The notes under the pieces are model-generated. The model was not told where the DNA came from. It ran no database searches and saw only the letters and a list, made by a program, of their open reading frames with translations. DNA of 64,000 nt from Candidatus Omnitrophota bacterium (GTDB lineage Bacteria > Omnitrophota > Koll11 > 1-14-0-20-64-10): contig JAMWCF010000002.1 in the NCBI GenBank assembly GCA_023818695.1, positions 62,001 through 126,000 of the forward strand, given 5' to 3'. A program made the translations under genes and the position numbers. This document shows, one piece after another, positions 17,276 to 26,133 of the stretch (within the stretch, counting starts at the first letter, position 1; each line of letters opens with the position of its first letter).

Positions 17276-17608
17276 ATGAATCTATCTGATCAGAAACTGG
17301 ATCGCCTGCTCAAGGAAGCGTACCCGCCGGTGGAGGTGTCGCCGGATTTCACGTTCCGGCTGTGGCGCAGTCTTCTCTCGCAATCGCCCCCTGTCTGGAA
17401 GAGGGTGGGCGTCCCTTCTGTTTGCGCCGGGATTCTGGTTGGACTCCTGGCTGGGTTGTGGACATGGACGGCGGCTTTGTCCGGTGACGGGGCGTATCCC
17501 CCGGCCGCCGGGGTCCGGATGAATCTGCGCCTCGATCTGTTCGGCAACGCCCCCTACGATTCCCTCGCGGGCGCCTATCTTTCGTTGAAAGGAGAAGATC
17601 GCACATGA
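17276..17608 (+). CDS. Single-pass membrane protein, probable anti-sigma factor
   Basis: 110 residues; ATG preceded by aaggaggg. The N-terminal 50 residues are charged and soluble, then one membrane helix (VPSVCAGILVGLLAGLWTWTAAL) and a short outer tail. No sequence motif identifies it, but its size and topology match CnrY-type anti-sigma factors, and it sits between an ECF sigma gene and a periplasmic metal-sensor gene. The stop overlaps the next start by four bases. Function is inferred from context. Confidence 0.6.
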   Translation: MNLSDQKLDRLLKEAYPPVEVSPDFTFRLWRSLLSQSPPVWKRVGVPSVCAGILVGLLAGLWTWTAALSGDGAYPPAAGVRMNLRLDLFGNAPYDSLAGAYLSLKGEDRT

Positions 17609-18084
17609 TGAAGCGGTTCCTCATAGCGGCCGCCATCCTTCTGCCGACGGCCGCTCTCGTCTATTTGGCCACCATCGGTTGCTGCCACCTGCTGGCTTCC
17701 GGCAGGAAGCCGGCTTCTCTGTTGAGCCACCTTGCTCTTTCGGCTGAACAGAAGAAAGAGTTGGCCGGGTTGGAAGCTGGTTATCTGGCTGAAAAACAGC
17801 GGGCGTGCGAGCGTCTGTGCGCTACAAGAGACCGGCTGCTGACCGCTCTGCAGAAGCCGGATTCCGACCAGGTCATGCTGACGCAGATGATCGAGGAGAT
17901 CGGCCGGGAGCAGATGAATCTTGAAAAGGCAACCCTGCAGCATATTCTGGCCGTGCGCGGTCGGCTGGATTCACGGCAGAAAGTCCAGCTGACTCGGATG
18001 GTGTCGGAACGGCTGCACAGCGCTTGCGAAATGACCGCCTGCGGTGCGACGCCCGCCTGCGCAGTCACCGGAAAGAAAGATTGA
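17605..18084 (+). CDS. CnrX-like periplasmic heavy-metal sensor
   Basis: 159 residues with an N-terminal membrane anchor (MMKRFLIAAAILLPTAALVYLATIGCCHLL) and a helical periplasmic part (LALSAEQKKELAGLEAGY ... LEKATLQHILAVRGRLDSRQKVQLTRMV) resembling the CnrX/NccX/CpxP-Spy group of periplasmic metal or stress sensors. Several Cys, His and Met residues, including a Cys-rich end (CEMTACGATPACA), could bind metal. In CnrYXH systems the sensor relays metal binding to the anti-sigma factor and so frees the sigma factor. The gene order supports the same role here. Confidence 0.7.
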   Translation: MMKRFLIAAAILLPTAALVYLATIGCCHLLASGRKPASLLSHLALSAEQKKELAGLEAGYLAEKQRACERLCATRDRLLTALQKPDSDQVMLTQMIEEIGREQMNLEKATLQHILAVRGRLDSRQKVQLTRMVSERLHSACEMTACGATPACAVTGKKD

Positions 18085-18091
18085 GGATGCC

Positions 18092-19390
18092 ATGAGAGTG
18101 ATGACGCTGGCGCTGATCGGGTCGCTCTTGGTCTCCATTCCCGGGCCGGCGGGCAGCGTTTGGGCGCAGGAGCAGGGCTCCACCCTGGTCCTGCCGCTTC
18201 TGTTGGAAGAGGTCCGCCGCGTCAATCCGGATTTGGCAGCGGCCAGAAAACGGGTGGAAGCGGCCCAGGCCAGAATTCCCCAGACCGCCGGATTGCCCCC
18301 TCCGAGAATCGGCGTCGAGTTCGAGGAGATTCCCAGCGGCACGGTCAAGCTCAACAGGGCGACGACCATGTATCAGCTGATCCAATCCCTGCCGTTTCTC
18401 GGCAAGCTCTCGGCCAAAAAACGGGTGGCTGTCGCCGAAGCGCAGATGATTGCTGCCGATTACAAACGGATGGAGTGGGATATCCTCACCCGGCTCAAGA
18501 CGGTCTACTACGATCTCTATCTCCTGGACAGAGAGATGGAGATTCAACAGGAGCAGCTCGTGTGGCTGCGGCGGTCGGAGGCGACGGCCGAAGCGGGCTA
18601 TGCCGCCGGAACCTCTTCTCACATGGATTTGCTGCAGGCGCAGTCGGATCTCCTGGAGGCGGCCACCCAGGTGGAGGTCCTTCGCCAACGCCGCCTGGCC
18701 ATGGCGGCGCACCTGAATCATCTCATGAACCGGCCCATCCATGACCCGGTCGGGCCGGTGTCCGAACCGGAGTTCATCCCGGTCCCTTCGGACCCGGAGG
18801 CGCTCTTCCTGCAGGCGGTGGAAAACCAGCCGGATCTGCAGGTTTTCAAGTACTCCGCGGAAAGGTCGGAGGCGGAGTGGAAACTGGCCAAGCGGGAGTT
18901 GCTGCCGGATCTGGAATCGATGCTGGAGCTGCGGAATCCGGCCATGGGACCGATCGGGCCGTGGGACCTGACGCTGGCTCTGACGCTGCCGTTCTGGTTC
19001 TGGACGAAGGAGCGATACGGGGTGCGCGTGGCCCTGAAGGACAAGGAATCGGCGCAGGAGGCCTACACGGCCGTGCGCAACGCCGTCGCCAGACGGATCC
19101 ATGAGCACTGGCACGAGGCCAGGGCGGAGTATGAGACGGCTCTGCTTTTTCGGGACGGCCTGATTCCAAAGGCCAGGCAGGCGGTTGAATCGGCCCTCTC
19201 CGGTTATCAGGGTGGTCAGGTTTCGTACGGGGATCTGCTGGGTTCCATCCGGATGTTGAATGAGCGCCGCCGCTCTTATTATCAATCGCTTGTCCATCTG
19301 GAGCAGAGGATCTCGATGCTGGAAGAGGCGGTCGGGGTTCCCCTGCGGCCGCAGCATCGGCAGACGGCGGAAGAAGGAGAGAGCCCATGA
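18092..19390 (+). CDS. TolC/CusC-family outer-membrane efflux channel
   Basis: About 432 residues. The ATG at 18092 was chosen over upstream in-frame options because it gives a signal peptide (MRVMTLALIGSLLVSIPGPAGSVWA) followed by the mature start. Two long alpha-helical halves with the outer-membrane efflux protein pattern are present (LLLEEVRRVNPDLAAARKRVEAAQARIPQ and the repeat ENQPDLQVFKYSAERSEAEWKLAKRELLPDLE). It should form the trimeric exit duct of the tripartite pump whose adaptor and inner pump follow. It overlaps the adaptor gene by four bases. Confidence 0.85.
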   Translation: MRVMTLALIGSLLVSIPGPAGSVWAQEQGSTLVLPLLLEEVRRVNPDLAAARKRVEAAQARIPQTAGLPPPRIGVEFEEIPSGTVKLNRATTMYQLIQSLPFLGKLSAKKRVAVAEAQMIAADYKRMEWDILTRLKTVYYDLYLLDREMEIQQEQLVWLRRSEATAEAGYAAGTSSHMDLLQAQSDLLEAATQVEVLRQRRLAMAAHLNHLMNRPIHDPVGPVSEPEFIPVPSDPEALFLQAVENQPDLQVFKYSAERSEAEWKLAKRELLPDLESMLELRNPAMGPIGPWDLTLALTLPFWFWTKERYGVRVALKDKESAQEAYTAVRNAVARRIHEHWHEARAEYETALLFRDGLIPKARQAVESALSGYQGGQVSYGDLLGSIRMLNERRRSYYQSLVHLEQRISMLEEAVGVPLRPQHRQTAEEGESP

Positions 19391-20637
19391 GAAAGTTCGA
19401 GGTCACGCGTCGTGCGAGGTTGGCCGTCATCGTGATAGCGCTCATTGCGGTCGGGTTCATGGCCGTGCGGTATCTTTCCCACGGCACACAGGGGTGGCAT
19501 GCCGCGCCTACCGCGGCCAAGGAAGAATATTACTGCCCCATGCATCCGGGATTCGTTTCAGATAAGCCGGGCGATTGTCCCGTCTGCTACATGAAGCTGG
19601 TCAAGCGGAAGGAAGGTTCCTCCTCGGCGCAGGCAGGCCGAAGTTCCGAAGAGATCTGCGTCCTGCATAACTGCGCCAAACTCCATGAAGGGAGGCCGTG
19701 CGCCATGATGGTCATCGCCGCGCCGGGAGAAAAGGTGGTCTGCCCCGTGTGCGGGACGTACGTCGTTTCGGAGCAGGGAACTGTCTCCTCATGGGGATAT
19801 TCGGCGGTGCTCTTGAGCCCCCAGAAGCGCCAGATGATCGGGCTGAAAACCGCGCCGGTCGTCAAACGGGCCATGACAAAGACCATCCGGACGGTCGGGC
19901 AGATTGCTTATGACCCGCGGCTGTACCAGGCCCAGCAGGAGTATCTCCAGGCCCTGAAGGCCTCCACGGAGCGAACGGCCCCGCCGGCTGTCATCGAGCA
20001 GTCCCGCCGCCTGGTGGAGGCGGCCAGGGTCCGGCTGCGGACCCTGGGATTGGGTGAAGATTTTATCAAGGAGATGGAAAAATGGGAGGGACCCGATGAA
20101 ACGCTGCTTCTAACCGGTGAAAACGGACAGGTCTGGCTCTACGCCCCTGTTTATGAATTCGAGCTGCCGCTTGTCCATGCCGGCCAGAGGGTGTCAGTGG
20201 AGGTTCCATCCGTGCCGGGTAAAACACTGGAGGGGATCGTCCGGTCGGTCGACCCGATCCTGGATCCGATGACCCGCACGGCCCGGGTCAGGGCGGTGCT
20301 GACCGATCCACAGCGGTTTCTGCGGCCGGGCTTTTACGTGAACGCTTTTTTGACGGCCGATATCGGCGAAGTGCTCGGCATCCCCGAGGAGGCGGTTTTG
20401 GAGACCGGTGCCAGGCGGATCGTTTTTGTCGATAAAGGGCAAGGGGTTCTGGAGCCCCGCCAGCTGAACCTCGGCTTCAAGGCGGACGGCTTCTATGAGG
20501 TGAAATCGGGCCTGGCCGAAGGGGAGCTGGTTGTCACCGGCGGCAACTTCCTGCTCGACTCGGAGAGCCGTCTCAAAGCGGTTTTGCAAGGGATGACCGA
20601 CGGGGGCGAAGGAGACCAGCACCGGCATGGCCAGTGA
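19387..20637 (+). CDS. CusB-like membrane fusion protein of the metal efflux pump
   Basis: 416 residues: an N-terminal membrane helix, then a heavy-metal-binding module (YYCPMHPGFVSDKPGDCPVCYMKL, the HMBD found in CusB-type adaptors, here with Tyr where Gly is usual before MxL), a second Cys-rich segment (CVLHNCAKLHEGRPC ... CPVCGTYV), then the helical hairpin and barrel domains (VWLYAPVYEFELPLVHAGQRVSVEVPSVPGKTLEG, TARVRAVLTD, FLRPGFYVNAFL). It joins inner pump and outer channel and can hand metal to the pump. The two Cys-rich segments suggest copper or silver over divalent ions. Confidence 0.85.
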   Translation: MRKFEVTRRARLAVIVIALIAVGFMAVRYLSHGTQGWHAAPTAAKEEYYCPMHPGFVSDKPGDCPVCYMKLVKRKEGSSSAQAGRSSEEICVLHNCAKLHEGRPCAMMVIAAPGEKVVCPVCGTYVVSEQGTVSSWGYSAVLLSPQKRQMIGLKTAPVVKRAMTKTIRTVGQIAYDPRLYQAQQEYLQALKASTERTAPPAVIEQSRRLVEAARVRLRTLGLGEDFIKEMEKWEGPDETLLLTGENGQVWLYAPVYEFELPLVHAGQRVSVEVPSVPGKTLEGIVRSVDPILDPMTRTARVRAVLTDPQRFLRPGFYVNAFLTADIGEVLGIPEEAVLETGARRIVFVDKGQGVLEPRQLNLGFKADGFYEVKSGLAEGELVVTGGNFLLDSESRLKAVLQGMTDGGEGDQHRHGQ

Positions 20638-23600
20638 TTCCTCCCTCCCTGAAGCCGGGCGGCAGCCGGTCCTGCGCACAGGCGGGTTCATCGAGAAAAT
20701 CATCGAGTTCTCCGCCCACAACAAGTTCCTGGTTCTGATTTTCACGGCCACCGCCATGGTTTGGGCGGTCTGGTCGATCAAAAATATCCCGCTGGACGCC
20801 ATCCCGGACCTCTCGGACACGCAGGTGATCATCTACTCCCGCTGGGATCGGTCTCCGGACATCATCGAGGACCAGGTGACCTACCCGATCGTCACCGCCA
20901 TGCTGGGGGCGCCTAAGGTCAAAGCGATCCGCGGATTCTCGGACTTCGGTTTTTCCTACGTCTATGTCATTTTTCAGGACGGCACCAACATCTACTGGGC
21001 CCGCAGCCGGACGCTCGAGTACTTGAGCAAAATCATCCCCCGCCTGCCGGAGGGGGTCAAAACGGAACTGGGCCCCGACGCCACCGGCGTGGGGTGGGTT
21101 TTCCAGTACGCCCTGGTGGACACCACGGGCCGGAACGACCTCCAGGAATTGCGCTCCTTCCAGGATTGGACTCTGCGCTATCACCTGCAGGGTGTTCCCG
21201 GCGTCGCCGAGGTGGCTTCCCTCGGCGGGTTCGTCAAGCAGTACCAGGTGATGATCGACCCAAACCGGTTGCTCGCCTACAAGATCCCGCTGGCCACGGT
21301 GGTCGAGGCGATCCGCCAGGGAAATCAGGAGGTGGGCGGGCGGCTTCTGGAATTCGGCGGCGCCGAATACATGGTTCGGGGCAGGGGCTACGCGAAATCA
21401 GTGGAAGACATCGAGCGGATCGTGGTCGGGACCGACCAGAAGGGAACGCCAGTCCTGGTCCGTCACATTGGCACGGTGGCGCTGGGGCCGGATATCCGCC
21501 GGGGGCTGGCTGACCTGGACGGCCAGGGGGACGTGGTCGGCGGCACCGTGATCATGCGCTACGGGGAGAACGCCCTCAACGTGACCAACCGGGTCAAGGC
21601 CAAGCTCAAGGAGATCGAGTCCTCGCTCCCCCCGGGCGTCAGGATCGAGGTGACCTACGACCGGTCGGAGCTGATCCTCCGGGCGATCGAGAACTTGAAG
21701 GAGAAGCTGGTGGAGGAGATGATCATTGTCAGCGTCGTCATTTTGATCTTCCTCTGGCATTTCCCGTCGGCGATCATCCCGATCGTCACCATCCCGGTCT
21801 CTGTCCTGCTGGCCTTCATCCCGCTCCACGGGATGCAGATGACCTCCAATATCATGTCCCTCTCCGGCATTGCGATCTCCATCGGTGTGCTCGTGGACGG
21901 CGCCATCGTCGAGGTGGAGAATGCCTACAAGCGGCTGGAACAGTGGATCGAAGGGGGGCGCAAAGGGGATTACCACGCCATCCGGCTGAAGGCGCTGAAA
22001 GAAGTGGGTCCCTCGGTTTTCTTCTCCCTGCTGGTCATCGCGGTCGCCTTCATTCCGATCTTCACGCTGGTGGATCAGGAGGGGCGTCTCTTCCGGCCCC
22101 TAGCTTGGGCGAAGAACCTGGCGATGGCAATCGCGGCGATCCTGGCGGTCACCCTCGACCCGGCGATGCGGATGCTCTTCACCCGTATGGAGCCGGTCAA
22201 GCTGCGCCTGCCGTTTCTTCCTAAGAGGGCCGAGGGATGGGCCTCCAAGCTCGCCACGACCGTCGCCGTCGGCACCTACTATCCGGAGGAGAAGCACCCG
22301 GTCAGCAAGGTCCTGTTCAAGATTTACGAGCCGGCCTGCCGGTTTGTCCTGCGGCACCGGTTCGCCACGGTCGCCGCGGCCGTTCTCCTGGTGCTGACCA
22401 CGGTCCCGGTCTATCTGCGGCTGGGTTCGGAGTTCATGCCGCCGCTGCGGGAAGGGACCCTCCTCTACATGCCGACCACCCTGCCGGGGATTTCCGTCAC
22501 CGAGGCCCAGAACCTGCTGCAGAAACAGGATCAGATCCTGAAAAGTTTTCCGGAGGTCGAGCGGGTCTTCGGCAAATCGGGGCGGATGGAGAGCTCCACC
22601 GATCCAGCCCCCTTCTCCATGATGGAGACCGTCGTTGTCCTGAAGCCGCAGCGGCAGTGGCGAAAAGGGATGACGTATGAAGCGCTCATCGCCGAAATGG
22701 ATGCGGCGCTGCAGATCCCCGGGACCACCAACGCCTGGACGATGCCGATCAAAAACCGGATCGACATGCTGACAACCGGCGTGCGCACCCCCATCGGGAT
22801 CAAGATCCTGGGTTCCGATCTGAAGAGGATCGAGGAGATCGGCACCCATCTGGAGATAATCCTGAAAGATGTTCGGGGAACCCGCAGCATCTACGCCGAG
22901 CGGGTGGCGGGAGGGTACTTCGTTGATTTCGAGCTCAACCGGGATGCCCTGGCCCGGTACGGGCTCTCCGTCGAGGAGGTCCAGAGGGTCATCATGTCGG
23001 CCATCGGGGGAGAGAACATCACCACCACCATCGAAGGCCGGGAGCGCTATCCGGTGAACGTCCGCTACGGCCGGGAGTTGCGCGATGACCTGGAGGATTT
23101 ACAGCGGGTTCTGGTCGATACCCCGTTGGGTGAACAAATCCCTCTGGTCCAACTGGCCGACATCCGGCTGGTTTCCGGGCCGTCGATGATCCGCAACGAG
23201 AACGGCCTGCTGGCCGGCTATGTCTACGTCGACATCACCGGGCGGGACATCGGCGGGTACGTGACAGAGGCCAAGCGGATCGTGGCCAAAGAGCTCAAAT
23301 TACCTGAGGGGTATAACCTGATTTGGAGCGGCCAGTACGAGAACATGATCCGGGTCCGGGAGCGCCTGAAGGTTGTTTTGCCGATGACCCTGTTCATCAT
23401 CTGCCTCCTGCTCTACATGAATACGAAATCGATGGTCAAGACCGGCATCGTCCTGCTGGCGGTCCCGTTTTCCCTGGTGGGAGCGGTCTGGCTCCTGTGG
23501 GCGTTGGGCTACAACGTGTCGATCGCCGTGTGGGTCGGGATGATCGCCCTGATGGGGCTGGATGCCGAGACCGGCGTCTTCATGCTGCTGTTCCTGGACC

Positions 23601-23929
23601 TGGCTTACCATGAGGCGGTCGGGAAGGGGAGGATGTGCACACAGCAGGATCTGGAAGAGGCGATCGTCCACGGTGCCGTCAAGCGGGTGCGGCCGAAGAT
23701 GATGACTGTGATGGCGGCATTCATGGGGCTTCTGCCGATCATGTGGTCGACGGGGGCCGGGGCCGATATGATGAAGAGGGTCGCCGCCCCGATGGTCGGG
23801 GGGCTGGCGACGTCGTTTCTCCTGGAGCTCCTGATCTACCCGGTCGTTTACTTCATCTGGAAATGGCGCTTTGAGATGAAACAGGGAAAGGCGCCGTGGC
23901 TTCAAAAGCAGGTGAAAGGTATCCCCTGA
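20627..23929 (+). CDS. cusA: CusA-like heavy-metal RND efflux pump
   Basis: 1,100 residues, the inner-membrane proton-driven pump of the HME-RND family. TM4 carries the proton-relay Asp in the CusA-type form (GVLVDGAIVEVENAYKRLEQW), and the porter domain has CusA-like stretches (GKSGRMESSTDPAPFSMMETVVVLKP, MPIKNRIDMLTTGVRTPIGIKI). From memory of CusA, two of its three metal-binding Met positions appear kept (SMMET and RIDML) and the third is Leu. These features favour Cu(I)/Ag(I) export. It overlaps the adaptor gene by eleven bases. Regulation by the upstream ECF unit is inferred. Confidence 0.85.
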   Translation: MASDSSLPEAGRQPVLRTGGFIEKIIEFSAHNKFLVLIFTATAMVWAVWSIKNIPLDAIPDLSDTQVIIYSRWDRSPDIIEDQVTYPIVTAMLGAPKVKAIRGFSDFGFSYVYVIFQDGTNIYWARSRTLEYLSKIIPRLPEGVKTELGPDATGVGWVFQYALVDTTGRNDLQELRSFQDWTLRYHLQGVPGVAEVASLGGFVKQYQVMIDPNRLLAYKIPLATVVEAIRQGNQEVGGRLLEFGGAEYMVRGRGYAKSVEDIERIVVGTDQKGTPVLVRHIGTVALGPDIRRGLADLDGQGDVVGGTVIMRYGENALNVTNRVKAKLKEIESSLPPGVRIEVTYDRSELILRAIENLKEKLVEEMIIVSVVILIFLWHFPSAIIPIVTIPVSVLLAFIPLHGMQMTSNIMSLSGIAISIGVLVDGAIVEVENAYKRLEQWIEGGRKGDYHAIRLKALKEVGPSVFFSLLVIAVAFIPIFTLVDQEGRLFRPLAWAKNLAMAIAAILAVTLDPAMRMLFTRMEPVKLRLPFLPKRAEGWASKLATTVAVGTYYPEEKHPVSKVLFKIYEPACRFVLRHRFATVAAAVLLVLTTVPVYLRLGSEFMPPLREGTLLYMPTTLPGISVTEAQNLLQKQDQILKSFPEVERVFGKSGRMESSTDPAPFSMMETVVVLKPQRQWRKGMTYEALIAEMDAALQIPGTTNAWTMPIKNRIDMLTTGVRTPIGIKILGSDLKRIEEIGTHLEIILKDVRGTRSIYAERVAGGYFVDFELNRDALARYGLSVEEVQRVIMSAIGGENITTTIEGRERYPVNVRYGRELRDDLEDLQRVLVDTPLGEQIPLVQLADIRLVSGPSMIRNENGLLAGYVYVDITGRDIGGYVTEAKRIVAKELKLPEGYNLIWSGQYENMIRVRERLKVVLPMTLFIICLLLYMNTKSMVKTGIVLLAVPFSLVGAVWLLWALGYNVSIAVWVGMIALMGLDAETGVFMLLFLDLAYHEAVGKGRMCTQQDLEEAIVHGAVKRVRPKMMTVMAAFMGLLPIMWSTGAGADMMKRVAAPMVGGLATSFLLELLIYPVVYFIWKWRFEMKQGKAPWLQKQVKGIP

Positions 23930-23943
23930 AGGAAGCTGCCGCC

Positions 23944-24027
23944 ATGGCGGAGCGGACGCAGCAGTGTTTCCTGGAGGATCCGCCGACCCCCTGCCGGTGT
24001 CCGGCAGGGACATGCGTTTGTCATTGA
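23944..24027 (+). CDS. Possible 27-residue Cys-rich metallothionein-like peptide
   Basis: A short frame beginning ATG at 23944, 14 bases after the pump stop, with aaggaag about eight bases upstream as ribosome binding site. The peptide has five Cys, ending PCRCPAGTCVCH, i.e. a CxCx4CxC pattern plus a terminal His, which is a plausible soft-metal site. No homologue is known to me, and a frame this short could be chance. Placement directly behind a Cu/Ag-type pump raises its plausibility. Confidence 0.4.
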   Translation: MAERTQQCFLEDPPTPCRCPAGTCVCH

Positions 24028-24047
24028 GAGTCTTTCGAGGATAAAGG

Positions 24048-24485
24048 ATGGAGAATTTACACCCGGTGTTTGTTCATTTTCCGGTCGCGCTGCTTTTGAC
24101 TTCCTGCGGGATAGAAGCGGCGGCATTGGCGCTTAAGAGAAGCGCATGGCACAGGGTTTCGATCTGGAATCTGGCGCTGGGGACGATCGGAGCCGCCGCG
24201 GCAGTAGTCACCGGCAGGATGGCGCAGGAGACGGCCAAGCACACTTTCGAGATTCACCAGGTGATGTCGCTGCATGAAAAGCTGGGATATGTTGTCCTGG
24301 GTCTCTGTTCGGCAGTCCTGGCCTGGCGGTTGCTGCGAAAGGACCGCCTGAAAACGGCTTATCGATGGTTGGCATGGGGGCTGCTTCTCGCCGCCTGCGG
24401 CGTGATGGTTTTCAGCGCCCACTTGGGCGGCCGCCTGGTCTATGAGTTCGGTGTGGGGGGTATCTACGGCCGGCCGAAGTTGTAA
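24048..24485 (+). CDS. DUF2231-family membrane protein
   Basis: 145 residues with four predicted membrane helices. It starts MENLHPVFVHFPVALL and ends with HLGGRLVYEFGVGG, the two conserved ends of DUF2231 proteins (LHPxxVHFP and HxGGxLVYxxGxxV). The His residues suggest a haem or redox-linked role, but the function of the family is not settled. It is the first gene after the metal pump and may belong to the same operon. Confidence 0.75.
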   Translation: MENLHPVFVHFPVALLLTSCGIEAAALALKRSAWHRVSIWNLALGTIGAAAAVVTGRMAQETAKHTFEIHQVMSLHEKLGYVVLGLCSAVLAWRLLRKDRLKTAYRWLAWGLLLAACGVMVFSAHLGGRLVYEFGVGGIYGRPKL

Positions 24486-24532
24486 GTTGAAGCCAGTCAG
24501 CGTAAGATAGGCATTTACACAAGGAGGTTTCC

Positions 24533-24880
24533 ATGAATAGTCAATTGATGCTGGGGGTTGTTTTCATGTTGGCGGTTTTCTTCGCTTTTTCAGGGGTGGT
24601 TCAGGCGGAGACCATCACCGGCGAGGTGGTTGACATGACCTGTTATCTAGCCCATGGAGCCAGCGGCAGCGGCCACTCGAAGTGCGCGCGTGAATGCGTC
24701 GAGAAGGGGCTGCCTGTGGGGATCAAGTCGGCAGACGGTCTTTATCTGGCGGTCGGAACGGAGCATCAAACCGCCAATCAGTTGCTCGCTTCACGGGCCG
24801 GCCAAACCGTGACGGCCACGGGAGAGGTCTCCGAGAAGGATGGCATTCGCCTGATCTCCATCGAGCAGATTCAAGAATAG
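24533..24880 (+). CDS. Small exported protein with conserved Cys residues
   Basis: 115 residues with a strong site aaggagg ahead of the ATG and a signal peptide (MNSQLMLGVVFMLAVFFAFSGVVQA). The mature protein contains GEVVDMTCYLAHGASGSGHSKCARECVEKGLPVGI followed by a small beta-barrel-like part (TVTATGEVSEKDGIRLISIEQIQ). The Cys-His-Cys-Cys arrangement suggests metal or haem binding or a disulfide. I know similar small proteins next to redox and metal genes in delta-type proteobacteria but cannot name a function. Confidence 0.65.
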   Translation: MNSQLMLGVVFMLAVFFAFSGVVQAETITGEVVDMTCYLAHGASGSGHSKCARECVEKGLPVGIKSADGLYLAVGTEHQTANQLLASRAGQTVTATGEVSEKDGIRLISIEQIQE

Positions 24881-24887
24881 AACTGCG

Positions 24888-25940
24888 TTGCAGCAGCACA
24901 CGGCGGAGCATTGCCACGCCTGCGAGCCGGCTAAGCCGAAACCCTGGTGGAAACGGCAGGTCACATGGGCCGCCGGCATCGTCATTGCGATTTTTGCCTC
25001 CGGATCCTGCTGGGAGGCGGCTCGGCCTGTTTCCGAGGGGCTGCGGTATTACCTGCACAAAGGAGGTTGGGCTATCCTGTTGGGGTTGATCCTGGGAGGG
25101 GTGATCGACCGTTACGTGCCGAAGGAGTACATTGCCCGCTGGCTCACCGGCCACCACCGCAGGACCATTCTCGCCTCCGCGGGTCTCGGTTTTCTCGCCA
25201 GTTCGTGCAGCCACGGCTGTCTGGTGTTGAGCATCGAGCTTTATAAGAAAGGGGCCTCCGTTCCGGCCGTTATCACCTTCCTGACGGCATCCCCGTGGGC
25301 CAGCATGGCGCTGACCCTCCTGATCATTGGCTTGATGGGTTGGAAGGGACTTTTTATCGTGCTGATGGCTCTATTGGTGGCGGTGGCGACCGGGTTTATC
25401 TTTCAGCGGCTGGAGCGCAAAGGTTTTGTCGATCCGAACCCTCACACCATTTCGGTGGGGGGGGATTTCTCCATCTGGAAAGACCTGGCGGAACGGTTCC
25501 GCCGCCGGAAATGGACGCTCCAGTCGGCCGCGTCGGATATCAGGAGAATCGGCGCCGGAGCGGTGAATCTGGCCGATATGGTCCTGTTTTGGGTCGTTCT
25601 GGGGTTCAGTTTGAGCGCTCTTTTCGGTGCGCTGGTGCCGCCGCATTGGTGGGGCCGGTTCCTTGGGCCGACGCCACTTGGGCTTTTGGCGACCATGGGG
25701 TTCGCCGCCGTGATCGAGGTCTGCTCCGAAGGGACGGCCCCGATCGCGGTGGAGATTTACAGGAGAACCGGCGCCCTGGGCAACGCCTTCGCCTTCCTGA
25801 TGGGCGGCGTCGTCACCGACGTGACGGAGCTTTCCGTCCTGTGGGGGAATCTGGGCAAAAGGGCGGTCGGCTGGCTGCTACTGGCGACTCTGCCCCAGAT
25901 CTTCCTGCTGGGAATGGTCTTGAACTGGTTGAATCTGTGA
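24888..25940 (+). CDS. YraQ/ArsP-type permease (DUF318)
   Basis: 350 residues, eight to ten membrane helices. The proposed TTG start gives a short His/Cys-rich cytoplasmic N-terminus (MQQHTAEHCHACEP). The two halves each carry the conserved permease segment (SCSHGCLVLSIELYKKGASVPAVITFLTASPWAS and VCSEGTAPIAVEIYRRTGALGNAFAFLMGGV). Relatives include organoarsenical permease ArsP and many uncharacterised transporters; the substrate is unknown. The position between metal-pump and thiol-redox genes suggests metal or metalloid handling. Confidence 0.75.
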   Translation: MQQHTAEHCHACEPAKPKPWWKRQVTWAAGIVIAIFASGSCWEAARPVSEGLRYYLHKGGWAILLGLILGGVIDRYVPKEYIARWLTGHHRRTILASAGLGFLASSCSHGCLVLSIELYKKGASVPAVITFLTASPWASMALTLLIIGLMGWKGLFIVLMALLVAVATGFIFQRLERKGFVDPNPHTISVGGDFSIWKDLAERFRRRKWTLQSAASDIRRIGAGAVNLADMVLFWVVLGFSLSALFGALVPPHWWGRFLGPTPLGLLATMGFAAVIEVCSEGTAPIAVEIYRRTGALGNAFAFLMGGVVTDVTELSVLWGNLGKRAVGWLLLATLPQIFLLGMVLNWLNL

Positions 25941-25950
25941 GGAGGAAAAT

Positions 25951-26133
25951 ATGCCGGTCATTACCGTGAAGATGTTTGAGGGGCGTACGCGGCAGCAGCG
26001 TGAAGAGTTCACCAAGGTCGTCACCAAAGCGGCGGTGGATATTCTCAAAACGCCCGTGGAACATGTCTGGATCGTTTTTGAGGATCGCCCGAAGTCCCAC
26101 TGGGCGATCGGTGGGAAGCTCTGCGACCAATAA
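25951..26133 (+). CDS. 4-oxalocrotonate tautomerase-family protein
   Basis: 60 residues starting MPVITVKMFEGRTRQQREEF, with the N-terminal Pro that serves as catalytic base after Met removal, and the typical length of this family (about 60). The site ggaggaaa precedes the ATG. These enzymes form hexamers and tautomerise enol/keto acids; the natural substrate here cannot be told and many genomic members are promiscuous. The gene ends directly before the GTG of the CcdA-like gene. Confidence 0.85.
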   Translation: MPVITVKMFEGRTRQQREEFTKVVTKAAVDILKTPVEHVWIVFEDRPKSHWAIGGKLCDQ

